Below, piece after piece: positions 26,832 through 37,532 of a stretch of 64,000 nt of DNA. Within the stretch, counting starts at the first letter, position 1; every line of letters begins with the position of its first letter. The DNA comes from Eubacteriales bacterium (GTDB lineage: Bacteria; Bacillota; Clostridia; Lachnospirales; Lachnospiraceae). The stretch is taken from assembly GCA_030536855.1 (NCBI GenBank), contig JAUNPK010000006.1, positions 1 to 64,000 on the forward strand, written 5' to 3'. The notes beneath the pieces were generated by a model. That model ran no database searches. It was given only the letters and a program-made list of their open reading frames with translations, and was not told where the DNA came from. Made by a program: the position numbers and the translations under genes.

Positions 26832-28019
26832 ATGAGAAAGATAGGATTTGTTATTCCATGGTTTCACAAGGATATACCGGGTGGAGCAGAGGCAGAACTT
26901 AGAGGAATAGTTAAACATCTTCATGAAAGTGGAGTGGATGTTGAGATAATTACAACTTGTGTCAAGGAATTTACAGCAGACTGGACTGAGAATTACTTCA
27001 AGGAAGGTATTGAAGTGATCGATGAAATTCCGGTGAGAAGATTTAAAGTAAGAAAAGGTAATATGGCAGAATTCCATAAGGTTAATGCTAAGCTTATGCG
27101 TGGTGAGAATATTTCTTATGATGAAGAAGAGGTATTTCTTACAGAGATGGTTAACAGTCCGGATATGTATGATTACCTGAGAGAGCACAGTGAAGAGTAT
27201 CACAGATATGTGTTCATTCCATACATGTTTGGCACAACTTACAATGGAATTAAAGCATGTCCGTTTAAGTCAATACTTATACCATGTCTTCACGATGAAA
27301 GCTATGCATATATGAAACATTTTAAAGAATTATTTCCATCATTAAGAGGAATAATCTTTCACGCAGAACCGGAATACGAGTTGGCGAATAGAATATATGA
27401 TTTATCTAACGTCAATCAACAGATACTTGGAGAAGGTGTTGAGACTGAATTTGAGTATGATGCAGATAGATTTGCTAAAAAGTATGGGATTACAGACCCA
27501 TATATTGTATATGCCGGACGAAAAGATTCTGCAAAAAATGTAGATACACTTGTCACATATTTTAATGAATATAAGAAACGTCAGCCGGAAAGCAGGTTAA
27601 AGCTGGTGCTTCTCGGTGGCGGAACCCTTGAGATACCAAAAGAAATAGAAAAAGATGTATGTGATTTGGGATTTGTGGACATACAGGATAAGTATGATGC
27701 TTGTGCCGGAGCAAAGTTATTATGTCAGCCATCTAAAAATGAAAGCTTTTCCATAGTAATTATGGAGAGCTGGTTATGTGAAAGACCTGTACTTGTGCAT
27801 AGTCAGTGTAATGTTACAAGTAATTTTGTCAGGGAATCTAATGCGGGACTTAATTTTGGAAACTACTTTGAATTTGAAGGATGTGTTAATTATTTATTGA
27901 ATAATTCGGACATTGCTGATGAGATGGGGCGTATTGGAAGAAAGTTTGTGTTAAACAATTTCCGATGGGAAGTGATGATAGAGAAGTTTCTTAAGTTTTT
28001 CAGGGAAGAAAAGGAGTAA
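26832..28019 (+). CDS. group 1 (GT4) glycosyltransferase
   Basis: A 395-residue GT-B enzyme. The N-terminus FVIPWFHKDIPGGAEAELRG carries the Gly-rich acceptor loop, the hinge is VYAGRKDSAKN near residue 231, and the donor site is PSKNESFSIVIMESW near residue 305. ATG 26832 is preferred over 26820 because GGAGG at 26822-26826 lies 5 bp upstream. It is paralogous to the next gene: both keep the EYKKR stretch, a Glu-rich donor site of the type ES(F/L)S and the NYFEFEGCVNY segment. The two genes are 2 bp apart. Confidence 0.87.
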   Translation: MRKIGFVIPWFHKDIPGGAEAELRGIVKHLHESGVDVEIITTCVKEFTADWTENYFKEGIEVIDEIPVRRFKVRKGNMAEFHKVNAKLMRGENISYDEEEVFLTEMVNSPDMYDYLREHSEEYHRYVFIPYMFGTTYNGIKACPFKSILIPCLHDESYAYMKHFKELFPSLRGIIFHAEPEYELANRIYDLSNVNQQILGEGVETEFEYDADRFAKKYGITDPYIVYAGRKDSAKNVDTLVTYFNEYKKRQPESRLKLVLLGGGTLEIPKEIEKDVCDLGFVDIQDKYDACAGAKLLCQPSKNESFSIVIMESWLCERPVLVHSQCNVTSNFVRESNAGLNFGNYFEFEGCVNYLLNNSDIADEMGRIGRKFVLNNFRWEVMIEKFLKFFREEKE

Positions 28020-28021
28020 AG

Positions 28022-29218
28022 ATGAAAAAGAAGATTGCTATTATTAATCAGCGATATGGTCTTGAAGTTAATGGCGGTTCTGAATTATATACAAGACAGA
28101 TAGCAGAGAGACTTAAAGAAAGATATGATGTAGAAGTGCTTACTTCATGTGCGGTGGAATATGTTAAATGGGCTAATCATTATAATGAAGGCGTGGAGAC
28201 AATCAACGGAGTGACAGTAAGAAGATTCAAGACGCTTCATGAAAGAGTCCCAAGAATATTTTCAGCACTTGATGGAGAAATGCTTGCACATCCGGATGCT
28301 GATAGGGATCTTTCGGACAGGTGGATTGAGCATATGGGTCCATACTGCCCTCAGCTTGTTGATTATGTGGATGAGCATCAGGATGAATATGAGGTAGTTA
28401 TTGTTGTAACATACCTTTATTATCTTGCAGTTAAGAGTATTGTAAGAATCAAGGATAAAGCAATCTTTATACCTACTGCACATCAGGAGCCTTTTATACA
28501 TTTTAAGATGTATAAGGAAGTTTTTGGAGCAGCAGATGCGTTTATCTTTCTCACAGATGAGGAAAAGGATTTAGTACATTCTATATTCCATAATGAAGAT
28601 GTTCCTTATGATGTTATGGGTGTCGGCGTTGATGTTCCTGAGGACGTCAGCGCAGAAAGATTTAAGAAAAAATACGGATATGATAACTATGTAATCTATG
28701 TTGGACGTATTGATGAAGGAAAAGACTGCCCTAGATTGTTTAAGTATTTTATGGAATATAAAAAGAGAAATAATAATAATCTTAAGCTCATTCTTATGGG
28801 TAAGGCTGTCTGTGAAATACCTAAACATCCGGACATTATAAGCCTCGGATTTGTCAGTGATGAAGATAAATTTGATGGAATCAAGGGATCAAAGGCACTT
28901 ATACTTCCATCTAAGTTTGAAAGTCTTTCAATTTCTGTACTTGAAGCCATGACGCTTTCCAAACCGGTTATTGTCAATGGTATATGTGACGTATTAAAGG
29001 GACACTGCGTTAAGAGTAATGGTGGACTTTATTACAAGAATTATTTTGAGTTTGAAGGATGCGTAAATTATATGCTTAACCATCCGGATGAATATGAGGT
29101 AATGTGTAAGAATGCCAGAAAGTATGTAGAAGACTACTTCCAGTGGGATGATATTATGGATAAGTTTGATAAGATGATTGAAAAGGTAGGAGCTAACAGT
29201 GAAAGGAAACATCAGTAA
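28022..29218 (+). CDS. group 1 (GT4) glycosyltransferase, paralogue of the preceding gene
   Basis: A 398-residue GT-B enzyme that starts 2 bp after its paralogue. N-terminus IAIINQRYGLEVNGGSELY, hinge IYVGRIDEGKDCP near residue 228, donor site PSKFESLSISVLEAMTLSKPV near residue 299, and the shared NYFEFEGCVNYML near residue 342. AAGGAGTAAAG precedes the ATG. Its end overlaps the next gene by 20 bp. A tandem pair of such enzymes often builds successive linkages with the same sugar; this is inference. Confidence 0.87.
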   Translation: MKKKIAIINQRYGLEVNGGSELYTRQIAERLKERYDVEVLTSCAVEYVKWANHYNEGVETINGVTVRRFKTLHERVPRIFSALDGEMLAHPDADRDLSDRWIEHMGPYCPQLVDYVDEHQDEYEVVIVVTYLYYLAVKSIVRIKDKAIFIPTAHQEPFIHFKMYKEVFGAADAFIFLTDEEKDLVHSIFHNEDVPYDVMGVGVDVPEDVSAERFKKKYGYDNYVIYVGRIDEGKDCPRLFKYFMEYKKRNNNNLKLILMGKAVCEIPKHPDIISLGFVSDEDKFDGIKGSKALILPSKFESLSISVLEAMTLSKPVIVNGICDVLKGHCVKSNGGLYYKNYFEFEGCVNYMLNHPDEYEVMCKNARKYVEDYFQWDDIMDKFDKMIEKVGANSERKHQ

Positions 29219-30977
29219 ACATTTTAAAAGAGCCTGGAAAGAGTATGTGTGTGTGGGCATAATTATCGTTTCGATGTGTTTATTGTTAACATATGCATTC
29301 GGTTTGTATAACGCGGATCTTAGCTATCCAATGAACTACGGCGGTGGTGATGAGATGTCACAGCTTATGATTTCAAAAATGCTGACCCAGCAGAATTGGA
29401 GTCTGTCAACGGATAGATTGGGTACTCCCGGAAGTGCAGAGTTTTATGATTTTTCAGCCAATATGCTTCATAATGTGGAAACTATTATTACAAAGTTCTT
29501 TGCCATGGTAACAGGCAGTGCTCCTATGGCGTTAAATCTTACTTTTTTAAGTATGTTTATAATGTCAGCTTTAATCTCTTATTTTGTTATGAGGGAGTTA
29601 AAGATTAAGAATTGGATATCAGTTATATGTTCCCTGGCTTATGGAATGACTCCATATGCCCTTATGAGAAATATACATCATCAGGTGCTTGCAGAGTGCT
29701 ACTTTATTCCTCTTTCAATACTAATATGTATATGGATTTATGAGAGGGAGGACATACTTAATTTTGATAAATCATTTTTTAAGAATCCGAGAAATTACCT
29801 TGTGTTTATATTTACAATTCTTATCGCTAATAACGGAATTGCATATTATCCTTTCTTTACGTGTTTTCTTTTAGTGGTAACTGCAATATCCAAAGTGGCT
29901 AAGACAGGAAAGTTTAAGTATGCAGTAAAATGTATTGTTACAATAGCAAGCATTTGTTTTTTTGTAGTGCTTGCCATGCTTCCGGGAATTGTATATCACA
30001 TGAAAAATGGAGTTAATCCTCTTGCGGTTGTTAGAGGCGGTCCGGGGGAGAGTGAGATATATGGACTTAAAATAATCCAGTTACTGCTTCCCATAAATTC
30101 ACATGGAAATTCTCTGGTTGATAAGATTATTAACGGCTATAATACGTCAACAGAGTATCTTAATGAGAATATAACCTCATATATCGGAGTGCTTAGTGTT
30201 ATTGGATTTGTGATACTTATGATTGTTCTGTTTATGAGAAAGAATAACCAAAAGATGTTAAGACTTGGTTTTTTGTCAGAGATGAACCTTATGCTCATTC
30301 TTCTTGGAACAATCGGTGGATTCTCCGCAATATTTTCACTGCTTGTCTCCGATATGTTAAGAGCCTACAACAGAATATCTATTGTTATATGTTATGTATG
30401 CCTGCTGGCATTTGCTATAGTGGCAGATACATTTTTTGACAGCCGGAGGATGAAGAAGGCTAACAGGTACGTATCATTGGGACTTGCAGGATTGACAGTT
30501 TTTGTTGGACTCTTTGCTATATGGGAAGGTATTCCGGAATCATCAGTGCCGGATTATGAAGCTATAAAAGCAGCTTATGACAGCGATGATGAGTTTGTTA
30601 AAAGAATTGAGGGCAGTGTTCCCGAGGGGGCTAAGATATTTACACTTCCGTATCATGAATATCCGGAGGGCGGAGATGAAAACGCTATGGAAGATTACCA
30701 TTTGTTCATCGGGTTTATTCATTCGGATAAGCTAAAGTGGAGCTATGGTTGTATTAAGGGAAGAGACGGAGATGACTGGTATAAGACAATGGCGTCGTAT
30801 AAGGAACCTAAGATGGTGGAAGAACTTAAGGCAGCCGGCTTCAGCGGTATATATATAGATAGAAGAGCTTATACAGAAGATGATTTAACAGAGCTTGAGA
30901 GCAACTTGGAAGCTGCGACGGGTAATACATTTATAGAAAGTAACAATAAAAATCTAAGCTTTATTTCCTTCAAGTAA
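29199..30977 (+). CDS. polytopic membrane protein, YfhO/GT-C-like
   Basis: A 592-residue membrane protein with roughly twelve hydrophobic segments and a soluble C-terminal domain of about 110 residues (from about 480). The first extracytoplasmic loop has GGGDEMSQLMISKML (acidic, GT-C-like position), and the tail carries GFSGIYIDRRAYTEDDLTELE. The layout is that of YfhO-like and related lipid-phosphosugar-dependent glycosyltransferases, which add side-chain sugars on the outer membrane face. It starts at GTG 29199 inside the previous gene, with TAGGAG upstream. A short relic of a homologous C-terminus lies at 32923-33045. The sugar is unknown. Confidence 0.7.
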   Translation: MKGNISKHFKRAWKEYVCVGIIIVSMCLLLTYAFGLYNADLSYPMNYGGGDEMSQLMISKMLTQQNWSLSTDRLGTPGSAEFYDFSANMLHNVETIITKFFAMVTGSAPMALNLTFLSMFIMSALISYFVMRELKIKNWISVICSLAYGMTPYALMRNIHHQVLAECYFIPLSILICIWIYEREDILNFDKSFFKNPRNYLVFIFTILIANNGIAYYPFFTCFLLVVTAISKVAKTGKFKYAVKCIVTIASICFFVVLAMLPGIVYHMKNGVNPLAVVRGGPGESEIYGLKIIQLLLPINSHGNSLVDKIINGYNTSTEYLNENITSYIGVLSVIGFVILMIVLFMRKNNQKMLRLGFLSEMNLMLILLGTIGGFSAIFSLLVSDMLRAYNRISIVICYVCLLAFAIVADTFFDSRRMKKANRYVSLGLAGLTVFVGLFAIWEGIPESSVPDYEAIKAAYDSDDEFVKRIEGSVPEGAKIFTLPYHEYPEGGDENAMEDYHLFIGFIHSDKLKWSYGCIKGRDGDDWYKTMASYKEPKMVEELKAAGFSGIYIDRRAYTEDDLTELESNLEAATGNTFIESNNKNLSFISFK

Positions 30978-31076
30978 ATCATTAGGATGTAAAGATTAGT
31001 GCTTCTATAAGATTGGAAAACGATGAACTTTTGATAGAGCGGATCAGGCTGGGATAATTCTTAAGAGAGGTGGATT

Positions 31077-32885
31077 ATGATTAAAATCCTTAAAGAATGG
31101 ATGGAAGATGAGAACAATAGGAAACAGATATATGTTATGCATGGTCTTATGCTATTGTTTTACATATTCACATTTTATGTGGTGTGTGAAAGTGGATATT
31201 CAGGAGATGATATATATAATTCATGTGCATTAGGCTTGAAGTATATTCCGGGGAGAGGGGTATGGACAACAGTGGCTAATGCGTATGTTGACTGGTTGAA
31301 TGTTGGAAGATTCTTCCCATTTTCCGAGTATTGTTTATTAATGTTTTATTATATTCCATCAAGATTAGGATATAAGATAGCAATATTAGTGATTTCGTAT
31401 ATAGTAAGTGTATTGTTTGGCATGTGCATCAATAAGGTATCCGGAAACAGATATATGGGATATGCAACAATGCTTTTATTCCCGCTGTGCACACAACTTA
31501 CAAGCAATTTTGACAGCGCGCTATATAGTTTTCATGCATTAATACAGATGACTTTTTTGTGGGTATTATTGTCACTCTGGTGCATAATAAAATGCGTAGA
31601 GTTAGAAAAAAAGTGGGCTAAGATTGTTACATGGATATTGTCAGGAGTGTTTCTGTTTTTTGCACTTGGATCTTATGAAGTGGCCTTTGTGCTTGCTGTA
31701 TTTGTTGGACTTGCAGTATGGGGGTATACAGGTAATTTTTTAAGAACGCTTAAACTTCTTATTCCCGACTTTATAGCATACGGAGTAGCTGTAGCTATTA
31801 ATCTGTATCTGCGTATGAATATTCATACGGTGGGATATGATGGAATATCTATAAATCTTGAACCAATAGCAATTATCAAAACATTTATTATTGAGATAAC
31901 AGCAACATTTCCGCTACGCAGAATGCTGTACTGGAATTCAATGGTAGAAAATGCAGGAATATCCACATATATCAGTAATATTAGATTTACAGATGTTTTA
32001 ATGGTTCTTCTGTTTATAGCAATTCTCGTATATATAGTTAAGAAGTTATATAAGACACTGGATAATATAAAGGCTTTGCTGTTCTTATTTCTGGGAGGAG
32101 TAAGTCTTATGGTACTTCCTGCAATGCTTATAGCTGTATCCTTTATGTATCAGCAGACGCTTGATATAGGAACAGGACATCTTTGTCTTTATGTACAGAG
32201 CTTTGGCCTTATACTTATAGTACTTAGCATGCTTATACTTATTATGAGAAAATGCAGTAAAAAGGCAAGCCTGATAATAATTACAATTCTTGCAGTTATC
32301 AGTGTTCCGGTTATGGTTTTACAGGAAGCTGATGCCAGAGTATCTGTAGAGGAAAAGAATGAGTATTATCAGCGTCCGGTTAATAATGTGTCGGATGCAA
32401 TTCATGATGGAGTATTAGACATGGTAGGGGATGAAGACATTCTTGTGGGTGTGTCTGATTATTACTATGATGTAACTAATACGGAAGCATTTTATGCAAG
32501 ATACGCGTACAGGCATATTAACACCATTGATAATGATGTTGTTAAGGACAAGGGTGATATATATATGAGTAATCTTGTTAACAACGGAAGATTGTATATT
32601 ACCAATAGCAATTATGGTGGAAAAGATGGTGTGGGTAATTTCGTTCTGGCAGCTAAAGCAACGGGTATGACGAAAGATTCTTCGGCCATAGGGTATAATT
32701 TTACGGCAGACAAAGTGACAGTATATGTTTCGGGAGGCAAGGTATCACAGGTTAATTACACGGATGATTCAGTTAACAAATCGGTAAAGGTTGATATGAG
32801 CAATGCCCGTAAAACTTCTAAAGGCTACACGATAGTTGAACTTGAAGGAACCAATATAGACGTAAAATCAGTTAATCTTAACTAG
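31077..32885 (+). CDS. polytopic membrane protein, GT-C-like, unknown function
   Basis: A 602-residue protein with about eleven hydrophobic segments up to roughly residue 420, then a soluble C-terminal domain of about 180 residues (DILVGVSDYYYDVTNTEAFYARYAY, later beta-rich). The first outer loop contains CESGYSGDDIYNSC, an acidic position comparable to GT-C active-site loops. No family was recognised with certainty. GAGAGG precedes the ATG. It lies among similar large membrane proteins (29199, 33113), so a role in adding outer-face side-chain sugars is a reasonable guess. Confidence 0.65.
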   Translation: MIKILKEWMEDENNRKQIYVMHGLMLLFYIFTFYVVCESGYSGDDIYNSCALGLKYIPGRGVWTTVANAYVDWLNVGRFFPFSEYCLLMFYYIPSRLGYKIAILVISYIVSVLFGMCINKVSGNRYMGYATMLLFPLCTQLTSNFDSALYSFHALIQMTFLWVLLSLWCIIKCVELEKKWAKIVTWILSGVFLFFALGSYEVAFVLAVFVGLAVWGYTGNFLRTLKLLIPDFIAYGVAVAINLYLRMNIHTVGYDGISINLEPIAIIKTFIIEITATFPLRRMLYWNSMVENAGISTYISNIRFTDVLMVLLFIAILVYIVKKLYKTLDNIKALLFLFLGGVSLMVLPAMLIAVSFMYQQTLDIGTGHLCLYVQSFGLILIVLSMLILIMRKCSKKASLIIITILAVISVPVMVLQEADARVSVEEKNEYYQRPVNNVSDAIHDGVLDMVGDEDILVGVSDYYYDVTNTEAFYARYAYRHINTIDNDVVKDKGDIYMSNLVNNGRLYITNSNYGGKDGVGNFVLAAKATGMTKDSSAIGYNFTADKVTVYVSGGKVSQVNYTDDSVNKSVKVDMSNARKTSKGYTIVELEGTNIDVKSVNLN

Positions 32886-32922
32886 AAATGCGGTAATATA
32901 CTTTTATTTGAAAGGTTAGTAA

Positions 32923-33045
32923 TTAATAGATACAAGAGCATACACGAAAGATGAGTTTGACAAATTAAGGGATGAGCTTGAAACAGAACTTAGAAAAGAA
33001 ATGAGTATAAGTAACAATGGAAATCTGGCATTTATAAAATTATAA
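32923..33045 (+). pseudogene. C-terminal relic of a YfhO-like membrane protein
   Basis: In the gap between two large membrane-protein genes there is a frame of 40 codons without a start, closed upstream by TAA (32920-32922) and ending at TAA 33043-33045. It reads IDTRAYTKDEFDKLRDELE... then SNNGNLAFIKL. This matches the last residues of the 29199 gene product (IDRRAYTEDDLTELESNLE...SNNKNLSFISF). It is best explained as the surviving tail of a second, deleted copy. Confidence 0.75.
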
Positions 33046-33112
33046 ATTACGTGAAGCTTCAGGTGAATTATAAATGGTTAGACAGATCATGTTATGAAAG
33101 AGGAAGTAAAAT

Positions 33113-35089
33113 ATGGAAGAGAGAAGAACAAAAAACGTGTTGTCATTTGGCATATCTATAATGATATCACTTATCCTTACTGTATGTTTGATTAACATAG
33201 ATAACAGATTTGTAAATAATTGGAATTCCAATGTAATATATGTTGGTTTTATATTATTGTTTATAATATTATCCATTATAACTCAGTGGATTTTTGGAAA
33301 AATACAGATAAATTTTAACAATAAGAATGTAAAAATAGTATTAGGGGTATTAAAGATATTGGTGATTGTAATAACAATAGTTACGTTGTTTTTATGCTAT
33401 CATAACTCCTTGAATTTATATGATGCGCCGGAGGAAACAAAACTGACATATAGAAGTTTTGGTATGATGACATACGTTAGTATGGTGGTAATTTTTTTGT
33501 TATCAGTAATTCTGGTATACAAAGATAAGAACTATGTATCGGATAAAAAGGTAGCGGTATTTGAGTATCTTTTTGCTGCTGTTCTTGGCATTTGGCTTGT
33601 ATATACTATGTACACTCCTAATATTTTTGAAGAGGTATATGAATATTATCATGCTAATGCATACTTTACATCAGTGTATAATACTATGTGTGGAGCACCA
33701 AGAAGCGCTCTTAACAGCAGTGTGTACGGATTTTATGGATTTCTTATCGCGCCTGTACTGAAATTGTTGGGAGGTTCGTTTAGTACATTTGTTAAGATTA
33801 TGGGTGGATTAACTTTCATAGCATATTTGTGTTGTGTATATGTAGTTAATAACATGACTAAAAGAACATGCGTAAGAATTATCGCAAGTATGTCCATGGT
33901 CATAATTCCTACGGCTTATACATGGAGCACATATTATCAGTTGATACCACATAGAATATTATTTGGAAGTATATTAATGGCCTATGTTGTATTTATCAGT
34001 AAGCATAGGATGAAGAATTGGCTATCAATACTAATTGGGTATTTAATATGTGGGCTTGCTATGATATGGAATTTTGAAACGGGAATTGTTTGTCTGGTTG
34101 CCTGGGGTGCATATGGTATGAGTGATGCTGCAATTAAGTATGGCTTGAAAGAAAAGAAATTGTATCTAAAAGTGTTGATGGAAGTTTTTTATATGTTTAT
34201 CACTCTTGCTTGCAGTTATGGATTTGTTAATATTGTTAATCTTATATTAGGTGGAAACTTTTTATCATTTAAGGTGTTCATATTTCCAATTATGAATGAA
34301 ACTTCTTACTTTTCAGGATCCTTAACATTACCACTGCAAAAGGGTGCCGTATTGTGGTACTTCATTGCGGCAGCAGCACTTCTTTTTGTTGGGAATATGA
34401 TAAGCAAGACTAAGTTTAGTCCCTTGTCAAAGGGCATTGATACAGAAAAATGCATATATGCGAAGCAGTTGTTTTTATTAAGCATTGTTATTCTTGGTGA
34501 GATGGAATATTACATTAACAGATCTGCATGGGGAAACTTAAAGATAGTCACATTTTTTGCAGTTGTTGCAGCTGCAATAATTGCAGATAAATGCATAACA
34601 ATAGCACAGAGCCATAGAAGGGATGTATTATATAAGGGAATGGCATCAATAATAATTGCACTTATGCTTAATATGAGTGTAGGTGGATTATATATAATGA
34701 GTGATACCAATGAAATGGCTAAAAGGAAGAAAGATATCACGCCTTTCTCGGATTATGAAAGTGTTATAAAGAGTACACTTGAATCCTGGGGAGAAAACAA
34801 TGTTAAAGCAATAGGACTTTATATACCAATGATTTATGCTGATATTGGATGGGATAGTGGATATCATACTATAGATATGGCAGATCTTGGAGTATATACA
34901 CAGTCTTATGATTATTACGCAGATGAACTTAATAATAGCCTAAACGAACCGGTGCTTATTCAGGAGGGATTTATTGAAGAACTGGAGTCCAAAGGCTACG
35001 ATATGTCCAAGTTTTTTACACGGTTTGAGAATATTAATGATTTTGCGATGTATGGAACATGGCTTTCTTATTATGAGCCTAGAAATTGA
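33113..35089 (+). CDS. polytopic membrane protein, unknown (GT-C-like)
   Basis: A 658-residue protein with about fourteen hydrophobic segments and a soluble C-terminus from about residue 555 (NNVKAIGLYIPMIYADIGWDSGYH). An outer-face loop near residues 170-190 contains EEVYEYYHANAYFTSVYN. No family motif was recognised. GAGGAAG precedes the ATG. Its position directly after the deleted YfhO-like copy and before the GDP-sugar genes fits a role in side-chain transfer or polymer handling, but nothing in the sequence proves it. Confidence 0.65.
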   Translation: MEERRTKNVLSFGISIMISLILTVCLINIDNRFVNNWNSNVIYVGFILLFIILSIITQWIFGKIQINFNNKNVKIVLGVLKILVIVITIVTLFLCYHNSLNLYDAPEETKLTYRSFGMMTYVSMVVIFLLSVILVYKDKNYVSDKKVAVFEYLFAAVLGIWLVYTMYTPNIFEEVYEYYHANAYFTSVYNTMCGAPRSALNSSVYGFYGFLIAPVLKLLGGSFSTFVKIMGGLTFIAYLCCVYVVNNMTKRTCVRIIASMSMVIIPTAYTWSTYYQLIPHRILFGSILMAYVVFISKHRMKNWLSILIGYLICGLAMIWNFETGIVCLVAWGAYGMSDAAIKYGLKEKKLYLKVLMEVFYMFITLACSYGFVNIVNLILGGNFLSFKVFIFPIMNETSYFSGSLTLPLQKGAVLWYFIAAAALLFVGNMISKTKFSPLSKGIDTEKCIYAKQLFLLSIVILGEMEYYINRSAWGNLKIVTFFAVVAAAIIADKCITIAQSHRRDVLYKGMASIIIALMLNMSVGGLYIMSDTNEMAKRKKDITPFSDYESVIKSTLESWGENNVKAIGLYIPMIYADIGWDSGYHTIDMADLGVYTQSYDYYADELNNSLNEPVLIQEGFIEELESKGYDMSKFFTRFENINDFAMYGTWLSYYEPRN

Positions 35090-35212
35090 CAAATGTTTCA
35101 GGGGAATATATAATTTATGAGATATGATCATATATCATTTGCCAGCTTGTGAAAAGATATCAATATATTAATCGTATTGCGAATGAGATTATGTTCGAGA
35201 ATGGAGTATGTT

Positions 35213-36283
35213 ATGAAGAAAACAGCATTGATTATGGCAGGTGGTAAAGGAGAGAGATTCTGGCCAAGAAGCCGTGTTAATCTTCCAAAGCAGTTCCTGT
35301 CTTTAACAGATGATGGAAAGACAATGATTCAGCTTACAGTAGAAAGAATAAGTCCATTGGTTGATATAAAGGATGTATATATTGCAACTAATGAGAATTA
35401 TAGAGAATTGGTAAAGCAACAGCTTCCTAATCTTCCGGAGAAAAATATCCTTTGTGAACCGATTGGAAGAAATACAGCACCATGTATCGGACTTGGTGCC
35501 GTTCATGTAGCTAAGAAGGATGAAGATGCTATTATGATAGTTCTTCCTTCAGATCATCTTATTAAGAGTAATGACATATTTAAAGAAACATTTGCTAATG
35601 CCTGCGATATAGCAGAACAAGGTCCTAATCTTGTTACAGTAGGCATTACACCAAACTATCCGGAGACAGGTTACGGTTATATTAAGTATACCAAGGACAA
35701 TAAGCTCGGTGAGAGTTACGCAGTAGAAAAGTTTGTAGAAAAGCCGGATCTTCAAACTGCTAAAGAATATCTTGAAGATGGAACTTATCTTTGGAATTCA
35801 GGAATGTTTGTATGGAAGACATCAACAATCCTTGACTGCTTTAAGGAGTTTATGTCCTCTACCTATGAAGGTCTTCTAAAGATAAAAGATTCAATTGGAA
35901 CTGAAGAATATCAGAAAGTACTTGAAACAGAATTTCCAAATCTTGAGTCCCAATCAGTTGACTACGGAATTATGGAGAAAGCATCTAATATCTACACACT
36001 TGCAGGCAATTTTGGATGGGATGATGTAGGCTCATGGCTTGCCGTGGGTAGAATCAAAGAGAATGACAGCCAGGGGAATGTTGTTAATGGTAATGTCGTA
36101 ACCGTTAACACAAAGGATTGTGTTATTGAAGGTTCAGATAAACTCATTGCAACAGTGGGTTTAAGAGATATAATTGTAGTGGATACTAAGGATGCAACAC
36201 TTATCTCAACTAAGGAGAATGCCGGAGAGATTAAAAAAGTGCTTGCAAGTCTTAGAGAATCAGGTAAGACTCAGTACTTATAA
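35213..36283 (+). CDS. manC: mannose-1-phosphate guanylyltransferase
   Basis: Makes GDP-mannose from mannose-1-phosphate and GTP. The nucleotidyltransferase signature IMAGGKGERFWPRSR begins at residue 6, FVEKP lies near residue 171, and LWNSGMFVWK near residue 190. At 356 residues it is the single-domain form without a fused isomerase. The frame opens at 35177, but ATG 35213 (TGGAG upstream) gives the standard MKKTALIMAGGKG start. It begins the GDP-D-rhamnose block: manC, gmd, rmd. Confidence 0.95.
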   Translation: MKKTALIMAGGKGERFWPRSRVNLPKQFLSLTDDGKTMIQLTVERISPLVDIKDVYIATNENYRELVKQQLPNLPEKNILCEPIGRNTAPCIGLGAVHVAKKDEDAIMIVLPSDHLIKSNDIFKETFANACDIAEQGPNLVTVGITPNYPETGYGYIKYTKDNKLGESYAVEKFVEKPDLQTAKEYLEDGTYLWNSGMFVWKTSTILDCFKEFMSSTYEGLLKIKDSIGTEEYQKVLETEFPNLESQSVDYGIMEKASNIYTLAGNFGWDDVGSWLAVGRIKENDSQGNVVNGNVVTVNTKDCVIEGSDKLIATVGLRDIIVVDTKDATLISTKENAGEIKKVLASLRESGKTQYL

Positions 36284-36359
36284 TTAAGAATAAAAACTTG
36301 ATTATAGGATGATGTTAACTAGGCTGAGTATTACAAGGGAAACAAAGAATTAAGAATAA

Positions 36360-37418
<1,059 letters not shown>

Positions 37419-37430
37419 TAATGATTTGAT

Positions 37431-37494
37431 AAAAGTTTGCGCTTATATTGTAATCTAGATTAAATTTAGTCCAGTGTTATAAGTGCAAACTTTT
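37431..37494 (+). promoter_or_regulatory. stem-loop between gmd and rmd
   Basis: AAAAGTTTGCGCTTATA (37431-37447) pairs with TATAAGTGCAAACTTTT (37478-37494), a 17-bp stem with one G-U pair and a 30-nt loop. The right arm ends in TTTT, so it could act as a weak or two-way terminator or as an mRNA processing/stability hairpin that sets different levels of gmd and rmd. Confidence 0.65.
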
Positions 37495-37532
37495 AGTTAT
37501 ACTTTGCTGTTAAACAGCAGATAGGGGATTGA

